Shown piece by piece: positions 34,245 through 44,299 of a stretch of 64,000 bases of DNA (within the stretch, counting starts at the first letter, position 1; the number at the start of each line of letters is the position of its first letter). The notes under the pieces were generated by a model. It saw nothing but the letters and a program-made list of their open reading frames with translations. It was not told the DNA's origin and searched no databases. The DNA lies in NCBI GenBank assembly GCA_047967505.1, contig CM106540.1. One strand, given 5' to 3'. A program made the translations under genes and the position numbers. The DNA is from Dipteris shenzhenensis (lineage: Eukaryota; Polypodiophyta; Polypodiopsida; Gleicheniales).

Positions 34245-34326
34245 GTGTCAAGCATGGGTGCAGAAGTTGCATTTTAGATTGCCAGCTCGGTTGATGAGCC
34301 ATATTACTGCTTTTTTCAGCCTAGGG
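34245..34326 (+). CDS. PGAP1: PGAP1-like exon f
   Basis: 82 nt between GACTGCAG and a GGG|GTACAT donor. The first base completes AGG (Arg) with the previous exon. It then reads CQAWVQKLHFRLPARLMSHI and TAFFSLG, a basic loop leading into a hydrophobic segment. The intron before it is 124 bp and the one after is 143 bp. Confidence 0.7.
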
Positions 34327-34469
34327 GTACATTTTGTTTTGGATCTATGTTTCTAGTGAAGCGTAGTTTGTTTTTGTTCTGTGATTTCTCTCTTCTTCCA
34401 GGTCATCACAGAGACACAATGCCTGTTTCGTAACCAGACAGTAACAAAGATCATCCTTTGATTTTGTAG

Positions 34470-34609
34470 GTTGTGCGCAGTCTAAGAAGCAGACCAACAC
34501 TGACTGGCACAATAATTGCTACAATGCTGGTCTTTTTTGTGCATCCGGCGCTTGGATTGATTGTCTTGCTTCTCTCAGACACCTGGGGCTGCTACTCTGC
34601 TTTATGCAG
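34470..34609 (+). CDS. PGAP1: PGAP1-like exon g
   Basis: 140 nt from a TTTTGTAG acceptor to a GCAG|GTAATA donor. It begins VVRSLRSRPTLTG and continues into a membrane span, TIIATMLVFFVHPALGLIVL, ending DTWGCYSALCR at the splice. The leftover AG joins T of the next exon to give Ser. Confidence 0.75.
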
Positions 34610-34788
34610 GTAATATCTTTATTCTCGAGCTGTGGTCCGGAATTGAGTGGCGAGTTGTTAAGATGTTACAGTTTGTTTGTCACAAACATTGAACATGAAT
34701 GCATTAATTGATGTCATGCTGTTATGGACTTTGGTGACACTTGCGTCAGAAAAGGTCCCTAAGAGTGCTTTCCTTTGATTTGTAACAG

Positions 34789-35029
34789 TTGTTTGGCGGC
34801 TTGCTCTCGCAGCCAACAGCAGCAGAGAAGTTCTATACAAAATCACGGTCAAGTGGTTGAGACTCAGATGGCTTCTACAACGCTTGATGGGAATTACATG
34901 GGGAGTCCAAAGAATGTGATCAGTTTTGGAGACACACAGCTGGAAATTTTCAATTATGGTCAAGGATTGCTTCTTCTTCATTTGATAGCCACTGCCATGC
35001 TGATTCCCTCTCTTGTTGCTTGGGGTCAG
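34789..35029 (+). CDS. PGAP1: PGAP1-like exon h
   Basis: 241 nt, acceptor TTGTAACAG, donor CAG|GTTGGT, ending in phase 0. A polar loop (CSRSQQQQRSSIQN and so on, about 50 residues, Gln/Ser-rich and probably on the cytosolic side) precedes FNYGQGLLLLHLIATAMLIP and SLVAWGQ, another membrane span. WGQ joins RLGMDR of the last exon across a 22.3-kb intron. Confidence 0.75.
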
Positions 35030-35544
35030 GTTGGTCACTTAAAAGCCTATATTTTCTGTCATATTTACTTCGATTTTTGTATGAGTGTAGTTGAATGTAT
35101 ATTATCCACTGAGAACTGACGAGGTGTGACTAGGGAATTCTCCAATTGCCCCTCCTTGAATGTAAATTTTGAGAGCATTGTGTAACTCTTTTCCTGATCC
35201 TCTCTTTTTGGTCACTATTCATGCATGCACACACTATCAAACAGTACATAGAGAGAAAGAGAAAGAGAAGCTTAATAACGTCTGGGTAGGGCAAAAAAAG
35301 TGGGAGAAATCTACTCCTGACGTATGAAGTTTTACTTCCTTGATTATACCTACATTCGTTGGAGGAGTGATAGACGCATCCAGTTCTCCTTATGGGGGTG
35401 TAACTTCATGTCCTTTTCAGTTCTTGGGTAGAAGGGCGCTGAAATGAAGTGTGCTGGCCGTCATGCAGCCTGCCTCTCGGGGTCTCAACTCAGTTGCCTA
35501 GAGTACCTTGGGAATGGAGGTCTTTAGTTCGTTATATTATATAT

Positions 35545-35587
35545 TTTATATATATATATATATATATATTTTTGGGGGGGGGGGGTT
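35545..35587. repeat. Microsatellite (TA)n, then T and G runs
   Basis: Alternating TA at about 35549-35568, then TTTTT and a G run of about 12. Confidence 0.9.
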
Positions 35588-36084
35588 CTACAGCCAACAG
35601 ATACCTTGATCACTTCATGAGAGCAGTGGGACCCCGGACAACAAACTCACCCACTGAGAGCTTGGCTTGGCCTTCGTGAGCACAGGGAGGAGCAGCCACT
35701 TTAGGCTCTCATGAAGTGGGTTTAGGGTTTAGTGCTTCGTGAGAGCTTGGCTTCCTGAGATCTCGATCTCACCTCCTCCATCACGTCCTGAGAATGATGA
35801 CATGACAAATGAGTCGATATCATTCAATAGTACGGAGGGTGGTTTGACTGTTTTCTAGCACATAAAGATGATTGGCACATAAGAGGAACACCCCTTTATT
35901 TGTGACTTGAGCTCAATGAAGCACCACCTTTCCATTTAACTCTACCCTTAGCCTACAACTTTTAGACCTACCATTTAATGCATCCTAATGCACCCTTCCT
36001 TGTTTAACAGCCTCTGGAACATAGACTCATGGGTAACACTTGGAGCCACCAAGATCTGAGGGCTCTATCCAATAATTATATGGA

Positions 36085-36086
<2 letters not shown>

Positions 36087-36129
<43 letters not shown>
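36087..36129. repeat. (CT)n microsatellite
   Basis: About 20 CT units. Confidence 0.95.
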
Positions 36130-36133
<4 letters not shown>

Positions 36134-36303
36134 AAGAGTTTAAATCAAAACCAAAAGACTCAGTCTTAAAACTGATGTATGGCTGTTTACTCTTTCAAAC
36201 TATTATGTAGGTACTCTAAAATAATGGGGGTTGCGTTTGCACTCCTTGGGAGCTGCCCTGTGCCCTCCCTAAAGCAGATGTACTAGAGGGTTGCTTGCTG
36301 TCC

Positions 36304-36345
36304 CATAGGCCTTTTGGTCTCCAGTGGACGTGAATAGACTTTCTT

Positions 36346-36410
<65 letters not shown>

Positions 36411-36418
36411 TGCACGCA
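36304..36418 (+). repeat. LINE 3' hairpin followed by (CT)n(CA)n
   Basis: CATAGGCC-TTTT-GGTCT (stem 36307-36320), CCAGTGGACGTGAATAGAC, then TTTC/CT repeats and a CA/GCAC repeat to about 36418. It is a LINE tail whose simple-repeat end has expanded. Confidence 0.6.
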
Positions 36419-36439
36419 TGCACGCACATGTTTTTTTTT

Positions 36440-36780
36440 GGGGGGGGGGAGTTGAAATCCATTTGTCATTATATTACAAAGAACAGTCCCAAAGAAAGGG
36501 ACACCAAGCTACAAACATAAGAGGATGTTATTATCTGACAAGAAGGCAGGGTAATCTATGGGCAATGCCAAAACAGATGAGGCATAGATCTTGAATATAC
36601 AGACATCGTTTACAAGTGGCAAGAGCAATACGACGATGAGCTGAAATCTGTGCAAAGGGAAGAACCCCAAGCATAACTCGCCATAAGAAGGAACTTTTGC
36701 CGAAGGGGAAGTTGGGAAGCCCAAATGTGCTGCATTGTTTACAGAGACCAATGGCTCAAGACACAAAGATGAGATTGTGA
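36440..36780 (-). mobile_element. Possible retroposon 3' end (reverse)
   Basis: On the minus strand a transcript-like 3' end with a hairpin GTCCC-TTTCTTT-GGGAC, TTTGTAATATAATGACA and then a C/A run at about 36430-36450. Resembles a LINE or retrocopy 3' UTR; source unknown. Confidence 0.3.
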
Positions 36781-37197
36781 GACCCAGCCATTGTCAACTC
36801 AGAGGGTGATCACTGATTTTTTTTTGTCAAAGAGCATGGACTGCTAATCCTTGTGAGTGCATTGAGTCACAGATGAGGCTTGGGGATCCCCTTTCCATGT
36901 TTGCTGGACCAAGAACACAGCTACAAAGTGGCTCTTGTTAGACAGATAGCTACTGCGAGGAGACCACACAAATTGATCGACATCAGCACTCTATCACGGG
37001 CTCTCTCTCTCCGCGGCTCTGATCCCCGCTGGAATCTCTGTTCGCTGAGACTTTGCTATTAATTCTCAATCACCCAATAGACGTGGTTTCTCAGACATCA
37101 TATTGAGGACCGCCACACCGATACAACATTGCAGATTTATCTTTCTTTCCATGGGTTTACCACTCAGATTTTTTTAATCATTCTATTTGGTTCTTTT
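36781..37197. other. Intron stretch before LINE-B
   Basis: A CT/CG-rich piece near 37005-37030; no gene recognised. Confidence 0.3.
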
Positions 37198-37236
37198 AAG
37201 TCTCATAGACCCTTTATTCTTTCAAAGACTTTAATA

Positions 37237-37704
37237 AACTCTCTCATTATACGATTCAGAGACACTCAGGCACGTTTGGCAGCTCTACGCCGTAGGTTGT
37301 CCTTACGAGATCATCCCCCTATATCCATGGATGCGGACTTGACACCTTTACAGATAGAAGATAGAAGAGTGATGTGTTCTCTTGCAACAGCGGGACGCGG
37401 CTCGCAAGGAGGGGAAATGGGCAGTAGTGCGGGACGGACTTTTGAACCTTGTTGGCATCTGACTGTCCTCCCACATAGGGAGGCGGGGTCCATGAGACGC
37501 AGGATACTGAGACCCTCGCCTATACAATTGGAATTTCTCGGAGTCCTACTCAGGATGAGACATAGTTTTCTATACAGAGACACATCAGAGCCCACAACGC
37601 CCATTACCGATAGTCAGTGGATACACTTGGGAGTCAGCCTACAGGGAGGAGACGAGGGAGATAGGTGGAATCCGTGGTTCAGGAGGAGAGACAGTCTTGT
37701 ATAG
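37237..37704 (+). pseudogene. LINE-B ORF1 end and endonuclease start
   Basis: IIRFRDTQARLAALRRRLSL, then ISMDADLTPLQIEDRR is the same C-terminal D-L-T domain as LINE-A ORF1. Downstream, PITDSQWIHLGVSLQGG matches the endonuclease start of LINE-A (TVTGYTWESAHR). It lies directly after a LINE 3' tail (37198-37236). Confidence 0.7.
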
Positions 37705-37899
37705 ATCATCTCTCATTGGGGCGATCTCAGCTGAGAAAGGAGGGACCCACCCTCTGGGTTCCTCTGGACCCGATTACGACGCACGACTAGTCGAGATCTT
37801 TTCATAGCAATTTGCTACTTCCCACTAGAGACGTCACACTTGGCCAGGGTAGTACGGGAGGAGGCTTAGATGTTACCATACACACCTCTCTACCATGAT

Positions 37900-39004
37900 A
37901 TCATGGATCTTTCGAGCCGCGGAGATATTCTCCTAGTTGGTTACTTCAATGTGAGGACGGGAGCACGTCAGGTGCCACTCCGAGAGAATGCAATTCTTCT
38001 TCGCGATATAGATCTCGCGGACCATATCGTGAGTGTTCGTTGATAGGCGGGTCCCTGTTACTTCCGATGGGCATGCACTTTTTGATCTAGGTATGACACA
38101 TGATCTCATTCTCTATAATGGTCTCGAGCGATGGCCCTCCTTTGGTGGATTCACTTGCTTTCCATGTGTGGGAGGGTATAGTGTGCTTGACTACATCTTG
38201 GAATATCCCCTTCCTTTACATCACACATCACGGACTTCTCTGTTTCACCACCTCCACCCGGGGCTGATCATACATATCTTTTCTTTAGCATCACCACTCC
38301 TCACCTTGTCACACCACCTGCCACACCACCCACTTACACCACCTATCATGTCATACATTTTGATCACAACCTCTCATCAAGATACTCTGCACGACTCTAC
38401 ACGCTACTCGCCTATATTGACCACATACCTCTTCTAGAGAACCGTGCGGCTTTGATTACTCGATCACTGCACGAGGCTTTCCTTCATGCCTTCCCGCTCA
38501 CAACATGCTCCAACCGTCCGCCTCTAGGGTCCATGCCGTGTAATAGTTGGTACGGTGACGAGTGTAAGGCTCTTCGCCGACAACTCCGATTTGAATCCAA
38601 ATATGGCCTATCAAGCGAACCGGACACGTTACGTGAGTACTGCCGTCTAGTTCGTCGAAAGAAACGAGACTTTGTTCGCCAAAACGAGGAGGAACTACTA
38701 AACATTCTGTTTAGTAACAACTCCAAAGACTTTTGGCGGAGGTTTCTTGAACGGCAGTCCCCCTCACCACTCACAGATACTCAGGTTTGGCACAACTACA
38801 CCCGCACATTATATGACATCCCCAATCAGCCCACTCTTAATCTCTCACATACACCACGACCGACCTCTTGCACTCTATTCACCAAGGGGGGCGTCGAAGA
38901 CGCGGCCATGAAGCTTCACAATGGCCGAGCGAAGGATTATGAGGGTTTATGCACCGAGTTTGTTGCATACAGGATTGATATCCTAGCCCTTATTGTCACC
39001 ACAA
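37900..39004 (+). pseudogene. LINE-B endonuclease and RT entry region
   Basis: GDILLVGYFNVRTGARQV is the endonuclease G-D-F-N box with Asp changed to Tyr. It continues with TCFPCVGGYSVLDYILE. The clean frame 38452-39004 (MPCNSWYGDECKALRRQLRF, REYCRLVRRKKRDFVRQNEE, TQVWHNYTRTLYDIPNQP, MKLHNGRAKDYEGLCTEF) leads to RT and is cut at TTM by Gypsy-C. Confidence 0.8.
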
Positions 39005-39974
39005 TGTAAATATCCTAAGTCAAAGTACAGTTGACCATTTATTTGATCATAATTAAAGAGTTTTATATGTGTTAATTATTGTCAAAGAATTGACTACGAT
39101 CAAAGATACTTGACTCTGGTCAAGTAAACCTGACCTCGGTCAGGGAGACTTGGTTTATTACCAAGAGGGTTAACTACGGTTAACCAGAGAACTGCAGAGC
39201 TGACTACGGTCAGAGAGTGTTGACTTCGGTCAACGAGATTTGGCATGCGTCAAGAGGGTTAACCACGGTTAACCAAGATGTGCCAACTTCGGTTGGAGAG
39301 ACTTGTCTATAATTAAGGCGCCTTGACCCTTGGTCAAAGCTCCTTAATTATGATCAAGAGTGTTGACTCCAATCAACCAGAGAATATAAATATATATTTT
39401 TATATTTGTTATGTGTACACATGTGTTCAGTGGGGACGCCCACCGTGACGAGAATTAGTCCACAATTTGTTGTTTGCATGCAAAGCGCTAACAATTAATG
39501 GGTGCCATGGTGGTGCGCTTTAATTAATTGTCGCAGGTACTAGGAAGAGTTATTTTCCTAAGCGCTACGGGAGCCTAACAAGCATCTAGGAGGCGGTTCG
39601 CGTGACCAAGTGCTTCGAAGATTCTAGAGTTGCCCTTAGTGGCATGTAATAGGACTTAGTCTAAATTTTAGACAAGTGGCATGTTGCCAATTTGAAATGA
39701 GCTTGAAGCTCTTGTAATATGATTTTCACGTTGGATTTTGTATCAGGCAGCTCTACGCTGAACTCTTGTAACATATTCTCTCTTCAAGAAATAAAATACC
39801 TTTGGGGGGGTCCAGCCCGACATGTTGTCCTGGGCCCTAGCTGTGTGTAGAGAGAGAGAGAGAGCTCTTATGAGTGTTTGTGCAGTAAATTATGAGCGTG
39901 AGGTTCCACGAGAGAGCTAGCGATTGCATAAAGAAATGAGAGTGTCTCTGCTGTATTTTACGACTGAGGTTGCA
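39005..39974 (+). repeat. Gypsy-C 5' LTR
   Basis: 970 bp, TGTAAATATCC...GGTTGCA, ending two bases before the primer site. It has an AAATAAAATACC polyadenylation-like site at about 39790, a GA repeat at 39849-39864 and the palindrome array below. Confidence 0.8.
39090..39377 (+). repeat. Array of about eleven short palindromes in the Gypsy-C LTR
   Basis: Hairpins of 14-18 nt at 39109-39124, 39129-39144, 39149-39165, 39168-39185, 39200-39213, 39219-39234, 39240-39253, 39257-39274, 39283-39296, 39323-39337 and 39362-39377, plus a mismatched one at 39090-39103. Arms differ between units but stay complementary within each (for example GTTGAC-TTCG-GTCAAC, CCAAC-TTCG-GTTGG, GGTTAAC-TACG-GTTAACC). 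Many arms contain TTGAC, the core of the plant W-box. Confidence 0.9.
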
Positions 39975-39975
39975 T

Positions 39976-39987
39976 TGGTATCAGAGC
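39976..39987 (+). promoter_or_regulatory. Primer-binding site of Gypsy-C (tRNA-iMet)
   Basis: TGGTATCAGAGC right after the LTR end. Confidence 0.9.
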
Positions 39988-40636
39988 TATTGGTTCATCT
40001 CTTTCCTTGGAGATGACGGTCTAAGAGAATTGGACGTCACAAATGGAAAAGAGTAGCAATTGACAGCAATGTGATCAAGCGGCTCATTATGCATAAGATC
40101 ACAAGCGTGAGTGGTTAGGTGCACGGATAGCTGAAATGATGAGGGCCTCGGGAGCATATTGATGATCCGGCTGAGTGACGCTGATTAAATGCATCAGGCA
40201 ATTGCTCTCCGTGAGGCAACGCAAGGCTAGGCGTCGATGAAGACCGAGTAGACGAGATGAGTAGCAGGTGCTGCTCCTTGGCTGTAGACGATTGACAAAG
40301 GACCCTACGTATGGCAAAGGCAACCAGCTAGACAGGGGTGCACAGGTAACGTCTCCACGCAGGCACATGGTCGACGGAAGGATGATGGTGATCATCCATA
40401 GCAAGATGCCTCTACGCAAAGCGATACCATCACGCTGAGAGACGTCTTCATGTGAAGACAATTCCTTCGAGAGGGCACACGTTGTGAAGCTTCTGTCCAA
40501 AAGCAAGCGATGCTTCGTGACGCAGATTCGTCATATGCTGAAGATTCCGCGACGTGCGAAGCTGATGATCTCCAGAAGCTGCGACGCGCGACATCGACCA
40601 ATTCACAGCCAGAAGGTTTGGAACCTTAGGCTTGAT

Positions 40637-40784
40637 GATGTGGCAGACCTGACACGTGGTGCTGACATGGCAAGCCTGAGAGATGCTGACGTGGCAGTAC
40701 ACGTGGCAGCCAGCTCAGATGCTGACGTGGCAGGACATGTGATAGGTGACATGGCACCCACACATGTGTGATTGACACGTGGCA
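40637..40784 (+). promoter_or_regulatory. G-box/ABRE-like motif array in the Gypsy-C leader
   Basis: Eight or more copies of TGAC(A/G)TGGCA or ACACGTGGCA in about 150 bp (about 40637, 40651, 40663, 40687, 40699, 40723, 40747 and 40773). CACGTGGC and TGACGTGG are classic bZIP/ABRE cores in plants. Function here is inferred only from the words. Confidence 0.65.
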
Positions 40785-41699
40785 TCCAGTTCGCTGACCC
40801 TGGTTAGAGATATGGTCATAGGACAGCCTAACCAGACTGTCTAATTAACTAGACTAGACTGGTACAGTTAGCCAGTTTGGTTAAGTTAGTGGCCGAGTTA
40901 CAGACTAACTAGTCTGTGAATGTAATTGGACCAGAACAGGACTGATCTGGTTAGTGTAACCAGTAGTTACCCATCTGGTTACTGTCCAAAAAAAAACAAA
41001 AAGACAGTTGCAGAGACTGTTTCTGCTAGCAGATTTCACCTACCTGTCAGACTTTTACTGTCAGAAAAGCAGAGAAATCAAAGATTTGCACAAGTAAAGG
41101 GATGCATGCCTTTGTGCTCAGAAAAAGGGAATCAGATGCATACTCAGTGCTTTTTGCAGCAGCCAGAAAAAGGGCAATATAGTTGTTGATGCCTTGACAA
41201 CTTTGTGGGTATATGCCTTGAGTCGACAGCCCGGCATTGGCATAAGTTGTGAATACAAGACACCTCTTGTTGAGGTAATTTTTCCCTTTGAAAAGCAAAG
41301 ACATCGTGCATCAGTTGCATACACAGTGTGTGTGAGAAACTTGCAGATCTCAGACGAGTTGTAAGAAAATGGCTCAATCACCTATCCAGTGGGATTCACA
41401 AGATACGGATGTACATCCAAGACAGAGAAGTGTGCAGCAAACTCAGCAAGAATTTGAGCAGATGGTACGCACTCGTATATAAGAGATGGAAAATCTCAGA
41501 AAGGATCCAAGGGCTCAGCATTTGTTTCAAGCAGAAGCTATGCCTAATGCAGCATATGATGTGCCAATGCCAGAGGCACACTCTCGTGTACAGCCAGAGA
41601 AAGAGAGATCTCATAGGGGACGGTCTCATAGCAGGAAGAGATCGAGGCATCATCACTGATCTCCTAGTCCATCACCGTTTACCTCGAGTTCGACTTTTG

Positions 41700-42668
41700 T
41701 ATCTTCTTCTTTATTAGATAAACCATCAAGGAAAAGAAGGAAACACAAGAAGTCGAGGAAGAGTAAGTCCTCCAGAGAGACCAAGGAATTCAAAGAGGGA
41801 GGTAAATCTGTCAAGTTTATGACCTACAATGGACAGTATGGTCATACAGACAAAGCATTGCAGCTCATCAGGCAGTTTGATGCTGCATTCGGTACAGAAA
41901 AGTTTTCAGAATCCTCCAAGTTAAGAATGGCCAGTTTGCACTTGACAGCGACAGCTAGTGCATGGTGGAGTGTACAGACCACAAATGGGTCAGCCCCAAA
42001 GAAGTGGAAGGACTTCAAGAAAGCCTTCTACCAGCAGTTTATGCCTAAACAGTTTAGAGATCATGTTCTTCAAGATTGGGACAGTTTGCATATGGATGCA
42101 GGAGATACAATGGATGTGTACAACCAAAAGTTTTGGGATCCTTATTTGCAGGTTGCACCTTTCAAAAAGATCTCCAAAGGAACCCAAATGAGAAAGTACA
42201 GAGCATGTCTCAGTCCAAGAATCCAGGCAGTAGTGAATGCTTTTGGGGGCAAAGAACAGTCAAGACCTTATGCATTCAGCTTCAGTAGCTAGTCTTGTGC
42301 CATTACAAGATCCATCCATGGTACTATCCTTGCATGCAGGACGTGCCGAAAGAAAGAAAACTGATTTTTCAAAATCAGAAAAGAAAGAGTATCCCAAGGT
42401 TGAAAAGAAACGGTTTCAGCCTCAGAAGCGGAGGGGTACTCAGTTTTCAAAGTCATATAAAGGCAAATCTCCATTTACCCCTGAACAGATAGCTGAATTC
42501 CGTAGAGATGGGAAATGCTTCAAGTGCGGCAAAGAGGGGCATGTGGCTGCCCAGTGCCGAGAAAAGTCTTCAACTTCGAAGGGAAAAGAGGCAGAGAAGC
42601 CACGAGGACGGCAAAAGCCAATGGCAGGAGGAATTCCTGACATATTGGGTCATGTTTCAAACCCATAA
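41700..42668 (+). pseudogene. Gypsy-C gag, frameshifted
   Basis: A Lys/Arg/Ser-rich stretch leads to VKFMTYNGQYGHTDKALQLI and the Gag core (MASLHLTATASAWWSVQT, WKDFKKAFYQQFMP, VYNQKFWDPYLQ) to about 42292. The frame then shifts near 42240-42290 and continues to a zinc knuckle CFKCGKEGHVAAQC (about 42520-42561). It keeps the core that Gypsy-B lost. Confidence 0.85.
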
Positions 42669-42677
42669 GAACGAGAA

Positions 42678-43080
42678 TTGCTGCTATCATGGGGCAAAGT
42701 CAGAGACCGGCAAGCGCTACTTTTATTTGATCCAGGGGCTACTGATAATTTCATATCAGAGGACCTAGCCCTGAGGCTGGGAATAAAGACGGAGGAGTTG
42801 GGTAGGGCTTTGGATGCCGATCAGATGTTCTGTGGAAACCCTGTGTCAGTCACTCCCTTGATAGGGAAGCTCCGTCTTCATATACAGAGTTGTGGATCAG
42901 GAAGACTTCTTCATTTCTCCACTGAAACATCATGATGTAGTCTTGGGTATGCCTTGGTTTCATCGCAAGGCAGTGGAGTTGACTCTTCCTGAAAGAGTGT
43001 TGGAGTTTGTACATAGGGGCAAAGAATATCGTGTGGTTGCTAGGAATAGAGGGGAAACTATTCCCATTGTATCAAATTGT
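42678..43080 (+). pseudogene. Gypsy-C protease
   Basis: LLLFDPGATDNFISEDLALR with the catalytic Asp, SVTPLIGKLRLHIQS, a frameshift near 42890-42900, then HDVVLGMPWFHRKAVEL. Aspartic protease that would cut the Gag-Pol polyprotein. Confidence 0.8.
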
Positions 43081-43195
43081 TCTGTTGGAAAAGAAATAAA
43101 GTCTGTAGTTTCAGCTTACATGATTTTTGTAAAAGAGAGAGCTGTGGAAATGTATGCTGAAATAAGTGAGGCAGGTCAGAATAAATTAGTGTTTA

Positions 43196-43528
43196 TTGAA
43201 AAATTTTGAAGATTGTTTTTCTAACGCTTTGCCAGGGGAGCTACCCCCTGAGAGACCTGAGGATCATGGCATAGAACTCATTCCTGGAAGCGAGCCACCC
43301 AATAGGCCCCCATACAGAGTTAGTGCAACTCAGCAAGAAGAGATTATGACTCAGGTGCAGGACTTGTTGTCCAAGGGGTTGATTCAGCCCAGTTCTTCTC
43401 CTTTTTGTTTCCTTGTACTGCTAGTACAAAAGAAAGATGGTTCATTCCATATGTGCGTCGATTACCGCGCACTGAATAAAATGACCATCAAGAATAGATT
43501 CCCTATTCCGCGCGTAATTAATACCTAG
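43196..43528 (+). pseudogene. Gypsy-C RT, N-terminal part
   Basis: [20 protein letters not shown], then [20 protein letters not shown], then [12 protein letters not shown] and stop. Truncated before the catalytic YxDD region. Confidence 0.85.
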
Positions 43529-44299
43529 GCCCAAAGGCATTCCAAGGAATTAAAAGAGTCGTTGTTGGGAAATGATGGTGTGGCGTTTTTAATGGGCCCC
43601 CTAGAGGGCCATGTACCTTCAGTGGCCCCCCCTAGAGTTCCAGGTGGCTCTAGTGCCTTCTACATGCTCCTTTGCCATTCTTGGACCTTTCTGGGCCTTC
43701 TAAACTTCACATGTGTGGTTTTCTCTCTCATCTTCTCCCTTTGTTGAGATTTTGGACTGGTTTTTCAGCCTCCTTCAGCTGAATTCCGTTTTTCATCAGA
43801 ACTCCTCACCCGTTTGGATTCCTCGACACCAGTTTGGCCCGATGGCTTCCCCTCTGCCTCCCCTTCATAGTGATATGCTTTTCCCTCAGTGCGTTTGGTA
43901 CTACGGGCAGAGCTGAGCACTTCTTTTGCTGGTCGAATTTGCAAAAGTGGCTTTTTCTGGACCTTTTTGCTTCTACCACCTCCTAGGCCTCTCCTCTTGC
44001 AAAGCTACAGCTTTCTGTTGAATTTGGAGTGGTCCCACGCGCTGGTTGACTGGTTTTTCTCAGTTTTGGAGGACTTTCCGGTGATGAAACTTCTCCAAAA
44101 CCTTCTCAATGCATTCCTCTCTGAAGCACGCTTCTTTTGAGCCCAAGAACTCCCATTTCTTCGCGACAAAAGTGCTTCTTTAGTGGAATTCTTGCTGGTC
44201 GGCTCTTGTAAATGCTCTTTCTTCATGCCTTTGCGCTCCTCTTTGGCTGAGAATGCAATTTACACATTATTAAGCCCATGCTTCGACTTTTAAAACCAA
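43529..44299. other. Unassigned stretch between Gypsy-C and LINE-B
   Basis: It begins near TGTTGGGAAATG (43565), which looks like an LTR start, and runs through T/C-rich sequence with no recognised protein. A truncated or solo LTR of an unknown family is possible, but no second copy is visible. Confidence 0.3.

Larger units (their letters stand above)
35030..36436. other. Start of the last intron, with simple repeats
   Basis: Near 35250-35300 a reverse LINE-like tail (minus strand GACGTTATTAAGC, then TTCTCTTTCTC). The rest holds simple repeats and no gene. Confidence 0.35.
39005..43527 (+). mobile_element. Gypsy-C, 5' part of a Ty3/Gypsy element
   Basis: 5' LTR, tRNA-iMet primer site, long leader, gag, protease and the N-terminal part of RT, all same clade as Gypsy-B. 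It breaks off at 43527 in RT (KNRFPIPRV). RNase H, integrase and 3' LTR are missing. It is inserted in LINE-B. Confidence 0.85.

Noticed and set aside
35725-35736. Telomere-like TTTAGGGTTTAG
   Set aside because: Fewer than two units; expected by chance.
36341-36418. CT/CA repeat as a regulatory element
   Set aside because: It continues directly from a LINE 3' tail, so it is an expanded tail microsatellite.
39090-39377. CRISPR-like repeat array
   Set aside because: Units are unequal palindromes without constant repeats and unique spacers, in a plant LTR.
42715-42760. D-P-G-A in place of D-S/T-G-A in the Gypsy-B and -C protease as a lost active site
   Set aside because: D-P-G variants are common in plant Ty3/Gypsy elements, and both families share it.
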